Origin: Rugamonas rubra
GTDB lineage: Bacteria > Pseudomonadota > Gammaproteobacteria > Burkholderiales > Burkholderiaceae_D
Direction: 5' to 3'
Length of the DNA stretch: 64,000 bases
NCBI RefSeq assembly: GCF_900114705.1
Contig: NZ_FOTW01000030.1
Span: 1-64,000 of the forward strand
Notes under the pieces: model-generated
Databases searched by the model: none
Seen by the model: only the letters and a program-made list of their open reading frames with translations
Told to the model about the DNA's origin: nothing
Position numbers and translations under genes: made by a program
Shown here: positions 37,938-46,338 of the stretch, in pieces
Layout of the letters: every line of letters begins with the position of its first letter
Numbering within the stretch: position 1 is the first letter of the stretch

Positions 37938-38984
37938 ATGCGCCGCCTGCCGATTTACCTCTTGCTCGACGTTTCCGAATCCATGGTCGGCGCCAACCTG
38001 CGCCACCTGCAACAGGGCCTGGCCCGGCTGATCGCCACCCTGCGCACCGACCCGCACGCGCTGGAGAGCGTGTTCCTGTCGACCATCGTGTTCGCCGGCA
38101 AGGCGCGCACGCTGACCCCGCTCACCGAGCTGGCCCTGTTCTACCCGCCGCGCCTGCCGGCCGGCTCGGGCACCTCGCTGGGCGCCGCCCTCGAGCACCT
38201 GATGGACGAGCTGGACCGCAACATCGTCGCCGGCAGCGCCGAGCGCAAGGGCGACTGGCGGCCGGTGGTCTACCTGATGACCGACGGCAAGCCGACCGAC
38301 GACATCGAGCCGGCGCTCAAGCGCTGGCATGCCAAGTACGCGCAACGGGTCACGCTGGTGGCCATCGGCATCGGCGCCCACGCCGCCCTGCCGGTGCTGC
38401 ACCGGCTCACCGAGAACGTGCTGTCGCTCGACGTCAACGGCGAGGAGGACTTCAAGCGCTTCGTCGACTGGGTCTCGCGCTCGGTGGCGGCGCAGAGCCG
38501 CAGCGTGGCGACGGCCGGCGGCGGCGTCAACCTGGCCAAGCTCGACGACGGCATCATGCGCAAGATCGGCGCGCTGGAGAACGCCGGCACGGTCGACGAG
38601 GACCTGGTGGTGCTCACCGGGCGCTGCCAGACCAACGCCCTGCCCTACCTGATGAAGTACGAGCGCAACCTGCACCACCTCGGCCAGGGCGGCCTGGACA
38701 TGAAGGTCGACCTGTACAAGCTGACCGGCGTGTTCGCCATGGAGCAGGACTACGACGAGTTGTCGGACGCGCGCGCGCTGCTGCGCACCGTCAACACCGA
38801 CGCCCTGGTCGGCTCGCCCGGCTGCCCGCACTGCGGCAACCCGATCGGCTTCGCCATGTGCGGCTGCGGCCAGATCATGTGCATCCGTGGCGAGGGGCCG
38901 GCCACCTGCCCCGGCTGCGGCAAGGCCTGCAATTTCACCGCCGGCGACGGCGAGGGTTTCGATGTCGCCCGCTCGCGCGGCTAG
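37938..38984 (+). CDS. terY: TerY-type VWA protein 3 with C-terminal zinc-ribbon domain (348 aa)
   Basis: The N-terminal VWA domain (about residues 1-205) has MIDAS D11-V-S-E-S and LMTDGKPTDD. Instead of a proline tail it carries a TerY-C-type domain (about 215-345) with cysteine pairs CPHCG, MCGCGQ and CPGCG that can bind zinc. VFLSTIVFAGKARTLTPLTE shows it is a paralogue of TerY1 and 2. The gap to TerY2 is 33 bp, and only 12 bp separate it from the PP2C gene, so this is one transcript. AGTTGATATG at the start gives a weak ribosome site. Confidence 0.92.
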   Translation: MRRLPIYLLLDVSESMVGANLRHLQQGLARLIATLRTDPHALESVFLSTIVFAGKARTLTPLTELALFYPPRLPAGSGTSLGAALEHLMDELDRNIVAGSAERKGDWRPVVYLMTDGKPTDDIEPALKRWHAKYAQRVTLVAIGIGAHAALPVLHRLTENVLSLDVNGEEDFKRFVDWVSRSVAAQSRSVATAGGGVNLAKLDDGIMRKIGALENAGTVDEDLVVLTGRCQTNALPYLMKYERNLHHLGQGGLDMKVDLYKLTGVFAMEQDYDELSDARALLRTVNTDALVGSPGCPHCGNPIGFAMCGCGQIMCIRGEGPATCPGCGKACNFTAGDGEGFDVARSRG

Positions 38985-38996
38985 GAGGTGCAATCG

Positions 38997-40901
38997 ATGT
39001 CCGGCAATGAGCAACTGAAACTCGCCGTGCGGCTCCACCTGATTGGCGAAGCCAGGGTGGCCGACGACTTCCACGTGGTCGACGCTTTTTTGCAAAGCGA
39101 CGACTGCATGAATTTGATCCGCGTCTTCGACGACAAGCTGCGCAAGCAACTGGCCAGCTTCCGCCATTCGCGCCCCGCCGCCGCGCCGACGGTGCGGCCG
39201 ATGACGCTGGACGAGCTGAGCCCGGGGATCGCGCCCAAGCCGCCGGCCACGGCGGCAGCGACGGCAGCAGCTGCGCCAACGGCAACGGTAGCGCCTTCGA
39301 CCACGACCGCGCCTCCGCAGCCAGCAATGGCGGCCGCGCCCGCGCCAGCATCCCCAGCTACGGCGACGGCAACGGCGACGGCGCCAGTACCGGCGCCGGC
39401 CCTCCCGCCTGCCGCAATGGCGGCAACGAGCGCCTCGGCAGCATCGGCTAACGTCGATTCGCCGTCGCCGGCCACCACCAGCACAACCACGTCCGCAGCC
39501 ATGACCGCAAACACACCAGCCCAACCACCAGCCCCATCACCGGCGGCAACGCCCGCAGCCGTACCCGTCGACGTATCGGCGCCAGCAGCGACGCCGGCTG
39601 CCACCGCCGCGCCGGCGCCGGCGCCAGTTCAAGCAGCGCCGGCCCAAGCGCTGCCGCCGCCGGCCGCCGAACCGCCCGCCCTCACCTTCCGGCTGCGCAA
39701 CGCGCGCGCCGGCGAGGCCTACGCACACTCGCTGGAAGTCCTGCCCGCCGGCGCCCCGCCGATCCGCTACACCAGGATCACCGTGCCGACCACGCTGGAC
39801 CTGCACGCCGACCTGGCCAGCGGCGCCATCAGCGGCACGCCGGCCCTGCCGGGCGACTACGACATCGAGCTGGCCTACCGCCTGGACGGCCCGCCCGGCG
39901 GCGCCGAGCGGCGCGCCAGCGTCAAGCTGCTGGTCAACGCCGACCCGCGCAGCATGTGGCAGAACCTGCCGTCCAAACGCGACGACGTCTATTGGAAGCC
40001 CGACGAGGACAGCGGTTTCATCGACGCCGGCGCCCTCAAGCTGGTCGCCGCCAGCAAGCGTGGCCGCTCGCACGCCCACGTCGGCAGCTTCCGCGACGAC
40101 GACTTCAGCCTGGCCCACCTGCCGCAATCCGGCTGGCACGTCGCCGTGGTCGCCGACGGCGCCGGCAGCGCCAAGTTCTCCCGCCGTGGCGCCCAACTGA
40201 TCTGCGCCGAGGCGCTGCAGCACCTGCAGCGCACGCTCGACGGCGCCGAGGGCCAGGCCATCGACCAGGCGGCGCAAGCCTACGGCGCCCTGCTGGCGCA
40301 GGCGCCGGACGACGCCACCAAGGAGCTGGCCCGCCAAACCCTGCACGGCAAACTGTTCGTCACGGTCGGCCACGCCGCCTATTACGCCGTCAAGGCCATC
40401 GTGCGAGAAGTGGCGGCGCAGGGCGACCCGCAAACCAGCTACAAGGACTACTCCAGCACGGCGCTGATCGCCGCCTGCAAGCGCTACCCCTTCGGCACGC
40501 TGCACGTCGCCTACTGGGTCGGCGACGGCGCCGTCGGCGTCTACAGCAAGCGCGACGGCGTCACCCTGCTGGGCGAGGTCGACAGCGGCGAATACTCCGG
40601 CCAGACCCGCTTCCTCGACCCGGGCGAGGTCAGCCAGGAGGCGCTGCTGCGCCGCACCCGCTTCGCCCTGACCGACACCGACAGCGCGCTGGTGCTGATG
40701 AGCGACGGCGTCTCCGACCCCAAGTTCGAAACCGACGCCCGCCTGGCCCGGGCCGCCGTGTGGGACGAGCTGTGGCAGGAGCTGGAGCAGACCGGCGCGC
40801 TGGCGGCCGACGCCGCCGCGCCGCAACAACAGCTGCTCGACTGGCTGGACTTTTGGTCAGCCGGCAACCACGACGATCGCACGATCGCCATCATCCATTA
40901 A
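38997..40901 (+). CDS. PP2C-type protein phosphatase with Ala/Pro linker and Ig-like domain (634 aa)
   Basis: Order of parts: a helical N-terminal segment (about residues 1-60, ending LRKQLASFRHS); a very long Ala/Pro/Thr linker (about 60-220); a putative Ig-like domain (about 225-310, with SGAISGTPALPGDYDIELAY, like He_PIG modules); and a PP2C_2 catalytic domain (about 330-634). The last has VVADGAGSAKFSRRGA, MSDGVSDPKFETD and NHDDRTIAII, supplying the Mn/Mg Asp ligands. It should dephosphorylate Ser/Thr residues set by the kinases encoded next. AGGAGG lies 9 bp before the ATG; no signal peptide, so cytosolic. Confidence 0.9.
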   Translation: MSGNEQLKLAVRLHLIGEARVADDFHVVDAFLQSDDCMNLIRVFDDKLRKQLASFRHSRPAAAPTVRPMTLDELSPGIAPKPPATAAATAAAAPTATVAPSTTTAPPQPAMAAAPAPASPATATATATAPVPAPALPPAAMAATSASAASANVDSPSPATTSTTTSAAMTANTPAQPPAPSPAATPAAVPVDVSAPAATPAATAAPAPAPVQAAPAQALPPPAAEPPALTFRLRNARAGEAYAHSLEVLPAGAPPIRYTRITVPTTLDLHADLASGAISGTPALPGDYDIELAYRLDGPPGGAERRASVKLLVNADPRSMWQNLPSKRDDVYWKPDEDSGFIDAGALKLVAASKRGRSHAHVGSFRDDDFSLAHLPQSGWHVAVVADGAGSAKFSRRGAQLICAEALQHLQRTLDGAEGQAIDQAAQAYGALLAQAPDDATKELARQTLHGKLFVTVGHAAYYAVKAIVREVAAQGDPQTSYKDYSSTALIAACKRYPFGTLHVAYWVGDGAVGVYSKRDGVTLLGEVDSGEYSGQTRFLDPGEVSQEALLRRTRFALTDTDSALVLMSDGVSDPKFETDARLARAAVWDELWQELEQTGALAADAAAPQQQLLDWLDFWSAGNHDDRTIAIIH

Positions 40902-40913
40902 GGAGTTACAGGC

Positions 40914-42413
40914 ATGACGAAGATAGTCAGCGTCACGGCGGCCGACGGCTCCACCATCGAGTTCTACGACGAGGTGAAAGCCTCGGGCGGCATGAAGGAC
41001 GTCTACTTCTCCCCCACCGGCAAGTACGTGGTGGCCTTCTTCCGTGGCCCAGCCGATCCCGCGTTGCGCGAGCGCCTAGCCATGATCACCGGCTCCTACC
41101 GCGAGCGCATCCTCAACCAGCCCGGCGGCGAGTACTGGAAAAAGCTGTTCTGCTGGCCCACCACCATGCTCGAACACGAGGGCCGCGTCGGCGTCGTCGC
41201 CCCGTTCTACGAGGACGACTTCTTCTTCAAGCACGGCTCGCGCAACAACGACATGCTCGGCATCAAGGGCCGCGAGAAGGAAGGCAAGTGGTTCGCCTCG
41301 CCGTCCAACCGCAACAAGTTCCTCGACCCGCGCGAGCTGGGCGACTGGATGCGCCAGATCAAGCTGTGCCTGATGATCGCCCGCGCCGTGCGGCGCATGC
41401 ACGCGGCCGGCCTGGCCCACTCCGACCTGAGCTACAAGAACGTGCTGATCGACCCGACCACCGGGCGCGCCTGCCTGATCGACATCGACGGCCTGGTGGT
41501 GCCCGGCAAATTCCCGCCCGAGGTGGTCGGCACGCCCGACTTCATCGCGCCCGAGTGCGTGATGACGGCCCACCTGGAACGCAACGACCCGCAGCGCAAG
41601 CTGCCCTCGATCAGCACCGACCGCCACGCCCTGGCCGTGCTGATCTATATGTACCTGCTGTTCCGCCACCCGCTGCGCGGCGACAAGGTGCACGACGTCA
41701 ACGACCCGCACAAGGACGAGGAGCTGTCGATGGGCGCCAACGCGCTGTTCGTCGAACACCCGACCGACATCTCCAACCGCATCAAGACGGCCAACCTGAA
41801 GGCCTTCGAGCTGCCCTGGAAGGACACCGCGCGGCTGCCCTACCACGTCGTCGGCCCCTACCTGTCGGAGCTGTTCACGCGCGCCTTCACCAGCGGCCTG
41901 GCCGACCCGGCGCAGCGGCCCACCGCCGACGAGTGGGAAAACGCCCTGGTCAAGACGGTCGACCTGCTGCAACCCTGCGCCAACCCCGCCTGCGAGCAGA
42001 AGTGGTTCGTCTTCGACAACAAGACCAAGCCGGTCTGCCCGTTCTGCCAGACCCCGTTCGTCGGCCCGCTGCCGGTGCTCAACCTGTACTCCTCGCGCAA
42101 GGAGGGCGCCTTCCGCCCCGAGGGACACCGGCTGATGGTCTACACCAACCAGTCGCTGTTCCAATGGCATATCGACCGCGACATCGCCCCCAACGAGCGC
42201 CTGAGCGAGGAGCAGAAGCGCCGCGTCGGCTACTTCGTCTTCCACCAGAACGTCTGGTATCTGGTCAACGAGGGCATGCCCGATTTGATCGAGGTGCAGA
42301 CCAAGACGCCGATCCCGGTCGGCGGCAAGGTCGCGCTGACCGACGGCGCCCAGCTGCTGACGTCGAAGAAGCCGAGCGGCCGCCTGTTCGTCGTCCAGCT
42401 GGTCAACCAGTAG
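40914..42413 (+). CDS. Ter-associated protein kinase-like protein with zinc ribbon (499 aa)
   Basis: A kinase-fold domain (about residues 20-345) has catalytic loop H169-S-D171-L-S-Y-K-N, metal motif D190-I-D-G in place of DFG, and an APE-like PDFIAPE. The glycine-rich loop is GGMKDVYFSP; the usual beta-3 Lys is not obvious (VVAFFRG), so activity is uncertain. It is followed by a zinc ribbon (CANPAC...CPFC) and a C-terminal domain of unknown type. This is the kinase member of the TerY-P triad (TerY, PP2C, kinase), directly after its phosphatase with AGGAG 8 bp upstream. Confidence 0.87.
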   Translation: MTKIVSVTAADGSTIEFYDEVKASGGMKDVYFSPTGKYVVAFFRGPADPALRERLAMITGSYRERILNQPGGEYWKKLFCWPTTMLEHEGRVGVVAPFYEDDFFFKHGSRNNDMLGIKGREKEGKWFASPSNRNKFLDPRELGDWMRQIKLCLMIARAVRRMHAAGLAHSDLSYKNVLIDPTTGRACLIDIDGLVVPGKFPPEVVGTPDFIAPECVMTAHLERNDPQRKLPSISTDRHALAVLIYMYLLFRHPLRGDKVHDVNDPHKDEELSMGANALFVEHPTDISNRIKTANLKAFELPWKDTARLPYHVVGPYLSELFTRAFTSGLADPAQRPTADEWENALVKTVDLLQPCANPACEQKWFVFDNKTKPVCPFCQTPFVGPLPVLNLYSSRKEGAFRPEGHRLMVYTNQSLFQWHIDRDIAPNERLSEEQKRRVGYFVFHQNVWYLVNEGMPDLIEVQTKTPIPVGGKVALTDGAQLLTSKKPSGRLFVVQLVNQ

Positions 42414-42447
42414 AGCGGCGGCGCCGGGCCGGCGCCGCCATCGCATA

Positions 42448-42467
42448 GCGCCGGCCGCCGCCGGCGC
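42448..42467 (+). terminator. GC hairpin between the two kinase genes
   Basis: GCGCCGGC and GCCGGCGC form an 8-bp stem around CGCC within a 110-bp gap. A short pyrimidine run (GCTTTCCCC) follows. It could be a weak attenuator; evidence is limited. Confidence 0.4.
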
Positions 42468-42523
42468 GCTTTCCCCATCCCCCCGCTAGCCCGCCGCGAC
42501 AGAACAGCGCCACCGGGGGCCGC

Positions 42524-43570
42524 ATGACGACAGCAGACGCAATCATCACTTTGGAGCTGGGCCATTACCGCCTGCGCGAGCAGATCGCCGGCTCGGCCTA
42601 CGGCGTGATCTGGCGCGCCAGCGGGCCGCGCGCCACGCCAGACGTGGCCATCAAGCTGATCAACCGCGAGCAGATGACGCGCGCCCTGCCGGCCCAGCGC
42701 GCCCGCTGGATCGACAGCGCCAGCAACGAGATCGCCTTCCTGCAGTCGCTCGAACCGTGGGACGAGCGCCACATCGTGCGCCTGCTCGACAGCGGCTGGC
42801 ACGACGGCCTGCCGGTGCTGGCGCTGGAACTGATGGCCACCGACCTGGGCAAACACGTCGCCGCGCTCAAGGCCAGCGGCGCCGGCCTGCCCTTCGGCCG
42901 CGCGCTGGCCTGGATCGGCCAGCTCAACCAGGCGCTGGCCAAGGTGCACCAGTACGGCTGGCGCTACCTCGACCTGAAGCCGGCCAACGTGCTGCTCGAT
43001 CCGCTGCTGGGCAGCGTCAAGCTGGCCGACTTCGGCACCAACCGCGAGTTGGGCGGCGCCACGCTGCACTCCTACGCCGGCACCGCCAACTGGCAGGCGC
43101 CGGAGCAGTTCTTCCCCGGCGCCGACGGCAGCTACGCCAGCGGCGCCGGCAGCGACTACTTCTCGCTCGGCGCGCTGTTCTACTTCCTGGTCACCGGCGG
43201 CGTGCCGCTGCGCTTCTGCGCCGACTGCGGCTCGGCCTACCGCGCCCACCACACGGCCGGCGCCGCCGTGCTGCGCGAGGCCCACGGCGGCGCCATCCCG
43301 GCTGCGCTGCAGCCGGACGAGGAGCGCCACTTCGCCGAGCGCATCGGCCAAACGCATCCGCAGGCGCGCCTGCCGGCGCTGGCCCTGTTGCGCGCCCTGC
43401 TGCAGCCCGACCCGGCGCATCGGCCGCGCCACGCCATCCAGATCAGCCGCATGCTGGCCGCCATCCAGGGCAGCCTGCCGGCGCGCGGCGCCTCGCCGGT
43501 GCAGGAGCTGATCCACGGCATGGGCCGGCCCACCGCCGGCAACGCCTGGCGCAGCATCCAGGGGGCATGA
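42524..43570 (+). CDS. Cytosolic serine/threonine protein kinase (348 aa)
   Basis: A complete Hanks-type kinase domain (about residues 12-320) has VAIK with K44, catalytic loop YLDLKPAN (D150; the HRD Arg is replaced by Leu), and ADFG with D169. A Cys pair (CADCG) lies in the C-lobe near residue 230. There are no membrane segment or PASTA repeats, unlike PknB-type cell-wall kinases. It should phosphorylate proteins such as the FHA, SEDS or TerY partners encoded nearby. Its stop codon overlaps the start of the SEDS gene (ATGA). Confidence 0.92.
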   Translation: MTTADAIITLELGHYRLREQIAGSAYGVIWRASGPRATPDVAIKLINREQMTRALPAQRARWIDSASNEIAFLQSLEPWDERHIVRLLDSGWHDGLPVLALELMATDLGKHVAALKASGAGLPFGRALAWIGQLNQALAKVHQYGWRYLDLKPANVLLDPLLGSVKLADFGTNRELGGATLHSYAGTANWQAPEQFFPGADGSYASGAGSDYFSLGALFYFLVTGGVPLRFCADCGSAYRAHHTAGAAVLREAHGGAIPAALQPDEERHFAERIGQTHPQARLPALALLRALLQPDPAHRPRHAIQISRMLAAIQGSLPARGASPVQELIHGMGRPTAGNAWRSIQGA

Positions 43571-46338
43571 TGGCGGCGCCGATCCGCTCCACGCCGCGCG
43601 CATCCAAACCGACGCGCCACCCGCTCACCTCGCCGGATCGGCTGGCTGCGCTGGGCCGACTGGCCACACAGAGCATTCTGGCCGCATTGGGCCGACTGCT
43701 TGCGCTGGTCCGGCTGCCGCTGCCGGCCGGCGCGCCGGCCCCAGCATCGGCGCGGATCGGCGGACGGCTACCACTATCCTGGCTGTCTGGCGCTTTGGGC
43801 GGCATGGCCACCTTGGCGCGGCGCCACGCCGCCATAGCGGCCACCGTCGCCCTGCTCCTGCTGCTCTGCGCCCTGCAAGGCTTGGCCTTGTGGCGCGCGC
43901 CGCCGGCCTGGCATCCCGCCGCCGTGACGGTGCGCCTGGCGCCGGGCGAATCGATCACGCTGGGCCAGCGCGAACTGGCCGCGCCGCAGGCCGACAAGGC
44001 GCATCTGACCCTGCGGCGCGACCCGCGCGACGGCTGGATGCTGCGCAACCTCAGCGCCGCCAAGCAGGTGGTGCTACAGGGCGAGGCCGGCGAGCAGCGC
44101 ATGGGCAGCGTGGCGCTGCGCGGCGGCCAGCGCTTCCAGGTCGGCCACCACCGCTTCGACGTGCTGTCGGCCAGCGCCGACGAGGTGGCCTTCAGCCGCG
44201 ACGGCGTGCAATGGCGCTACGACGGCGCCGTGCTGTACCGCGACGGCCACGCCCTGCCCGCCTGCGCCGACGCCCACCTGGCCGCGCGCGCGCTGGCGCT
44301 ATGGAACCGTTGGCTGCCACGGCCGCTGAGCATCGCCCGCGCCCTCGCCTTCGGCGGCAACGTCCACTGCGACAACCGGCTCGGGCTGGCCGGCGTCACG
44401 TCCGGCGCCGCCCTGCTGGCGCGCGCCGGCGCGGACGGCCCGCTGCGCGGCCAGCTGCAACTGTCGGCCGGCAGCCCGGACGGCGAGCGCGGCGCCGTGC
44501 TGCTGCTTGACGGCGCGCGGCAAACCGACCTGCGCCAGCAGGAGCTGCCGCTGGCCGGCGTGCACGCCATCATCGCCGGCCACAGCCGCTTGCTGCTCAG
44601 CCAGCAGGAGGAACAACTGAACCTGCAACCGACCCGCCGCGTCACGCTGTTCAACGTGGCCGAGCTCAAGTTGCCGGCACAGGTGGACTGGCAATGGCGC
44701 CCGCGCGCGCTGTGGCACAACCCGGCGTCCAGCGCCTTGTGGGCCGGCTTGGCGCTGTGCTTGGCGCTGCTGGCCGCGACGGCCCTGCTGGCGGCGCGCG
44801 GCGTGTCGACGTCCAAGCTGGCGCCGTCCGTTCGCCTGGCGCCAAGCACAGCGCAAGGCCGGACCGGCGCCGACGACGCCATCCCGCCGGCCAGACAGGC
44901 CAGCGGCCAAGGCCAGATCCACGCCGGCCCCTGGCGCACCCGCCTCACCTGGTTCGGCACCATCGTCCTGCTGCTGTGCGGCCTGGCAGCGCTGTTGCTG
45001 CAACGCGCCGGCAGCACGCCGAGCGCGGCCTGCTCGCTGCTGCTGGCCAGCGGCGCCCTGCTCTGGTGGCTGGCCCTGCCCGGCCGCCTGACGCTGGCCA
45101 GCGCCGCCGCCGTGATCCTGCTGGCGGCCGGCCTGCTGTCCCAACTCGACCTCGGCCTGGGCGCCAACGAGGTCTCCTGGCTGCGCTACTACCAAAAAAG
45201 CTGCGCCCTGCTGGCCATCGGCGCCGGCCTGGGCGGCCTATGGCGCCTGTGGGCGGCGCAGCGCGGCGCCCTGCTGCCGCAGCGCGCCACCGAATGGGCG
45301 CTGGCGGTGTTCGCCGCCGTGGCGCTGGCCGGCCTGGCCGCCGAGGTGCTGTGGGGCGACGAGACCGGCGTGTTCGACCTGCAGCCGGTGGAGCTGGCCA
45401 AGCTGGCCCTGACCTGCCTCACCGCCCACTGCCTGGCGCTGCGGCTGGGCTGGCAGAGCGGCCCGCGCCGGCTGGCCGAACACGGCGCCCGCTGGCTGCG
45501 CCTGATCGCGCCGGCGCTGCTGTTCCTCGCCCTGCTCGGCCTGGCGCTGGTGCAGGTGGACGACTACTCGCCGCTGATCCTGCTCCTGCTGTGGAGCGCG
45601 GCGATGATGCTGGCCTACGGCCTGGCCAGCGGCAACCGCCTGCTGGTGGCGCTGCCGCTGCTGGCGGCGCTGCTGGCGGCGGCCGCCATCGCCTGGCTGC
45701 GCCTGGCCAGCATCGATGTCGACGCCGACTCGGCCGGGCAATGGCCGCAAAACGGCGGCTTCTACGCCGACCGCTTCCAGGTCTGGCTGGCGCCGGCGCG
45801 CCATCCGCACACCGGCCAACAGCTGCTGCTGGGCGCCCGCGCCATCGCCGAGGGCGGCTGGTGGGGCGGCGACGGCCTGCTCGGCCTGCGCTCGCTGGGC
45901 CAGGGCGCCGGCGCCGCGCTGCGCATCCCGGCGGTGCAGGACGACTTCGCGCCGGCCTTCTTCCTCAACCGCCACGGCCTGCTCGGCGCGCTGCTGCTGT
46001 GGACCGCCCAGGCGGCGCTGCTGGCCGGCCTGCTGTGGACCGCCGCGCGCAGCCACGCCGCCGGCGCGGCGCCGCGCGGCTTCCGCCAGGCCTGGGCCGG
46101 CCGCTTCCGCTACTTCACCCTGTGCGGCGGCGCCGCGCTGCTGTTCGGCCACCTGCTGCTGTCCTGGGGCACCAACCTGGCGATCTTCCCCATCATGGGC
46201 CAACCGATGAGCTTCCTCTCGGCCGGCGGCAGCCACCTGCTGTTTTTCCTGCTCCCCCTGCTCTCGTTCGCTGCGATCAGCGCGCAATCTTTAGAGGAGA
46301 ATGAACCATGCCGATCTATGTCCAACACGAAGTGCTAG
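43567..46338 (+). CDS. SEDS (FtsW/RodA-like) membrane protein with N-terminal FHA-like domain (923 aa)
   Basis: Order of parts: cytosolic/basic N-terminus; a membrane helix (about 88-109); an FHA-like beta-domain (about 119-235, VTVRLAPGESITLGQRELA then MLRNLSAAKQVVL); a further helix near 395; then a SEDS core (about 460-915). SEDS signatures are DLQPVELAKLAL, VQDDFAPAFFLNRHGLLG (carries the catalytic Asp) and IMGQPMSFLSAGGSHL. SEDS proteins polymerise glycan strands of peptidoglycan. A fusion with an FHA-like domain is unusual: FHA domains bind phosphothreonine, so the adjacent kinase may control it. It overlaps the upstream kinase by 4 bp and the next gene by 31 bp. Confidence 0.85.
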   Translation: MMAAPIRSTPRASKPTRHPLTSPDRLAALGRLATQSILAALGRLLALVRLPLPAGAPAPASARIGGRLPLSWLSGALGGMATLARRHAAIAATVALLLLLCALQGLALWRAPPAWHPAAVTVRLAPGESITLGQRELAAPQADKAHLTLRRDPRDGWMLRNLSAAKQVVLQGEAGEQRMGSVALRGGQRFQVGHHRFDVLSASADEVAFSRDGVQWRYDGAVLYRDGHALPACADAHLAARALALWNRWLPRPLSIARALAFGGNVHCDNRLGLAGVTSGAALLARAGADGPLRGQLQLSAGSPDGERGAVLLLDGARQTDLRQQELPLAGVHAIIAGHSRLLLSQQEEQLNLQPTRRVTLFNVAELKLPAQVDWQWRPRALWHNPASSALWAGLALCLALLAATALLAARGVSTSKLAPSVRLAPSTAQGRTGADDAIPPARQASGQGQIHAGPWRTRLTWFGTIVLLLCGLAALLLQRAGSTPSAACSLLLASGALLWWLALPGRLTLASAAAVILLAAGLLSQLDLGLGANEVSWLRYYQKSCALLAIGAGLGGLWRLWAAQRGALLPQRATEWALAVFAAVALAGLAAEVLWGDETGVFDLQPVELAKLALTCLTAHCLALRLGWQSGPRRLAEHGARWLRLIAPALLFLALLGLALVQVDDYSPLILLLLWSAAMMLAYGLASGNRLLVALPLLAALLAAAAIAWLRLASIDVDADSAGQWPQNGGFYADRFQVWLAPARHPHTGQQLLLGARAIAEGGWWGGDGLLGLRSLGQGAGAALRIPAVQDDFAPAFFLNRHGLLGALLLWTAQAALLAGLLWTAARSHAAGAAPRGFRQAWAGRFRYFTLCGGAALLFGHLLLSWGTNLAIFPIMGQPMSFLSAGGSHLLFFLLPLLSFAAISAQSLEENEPCRSMSNTKC

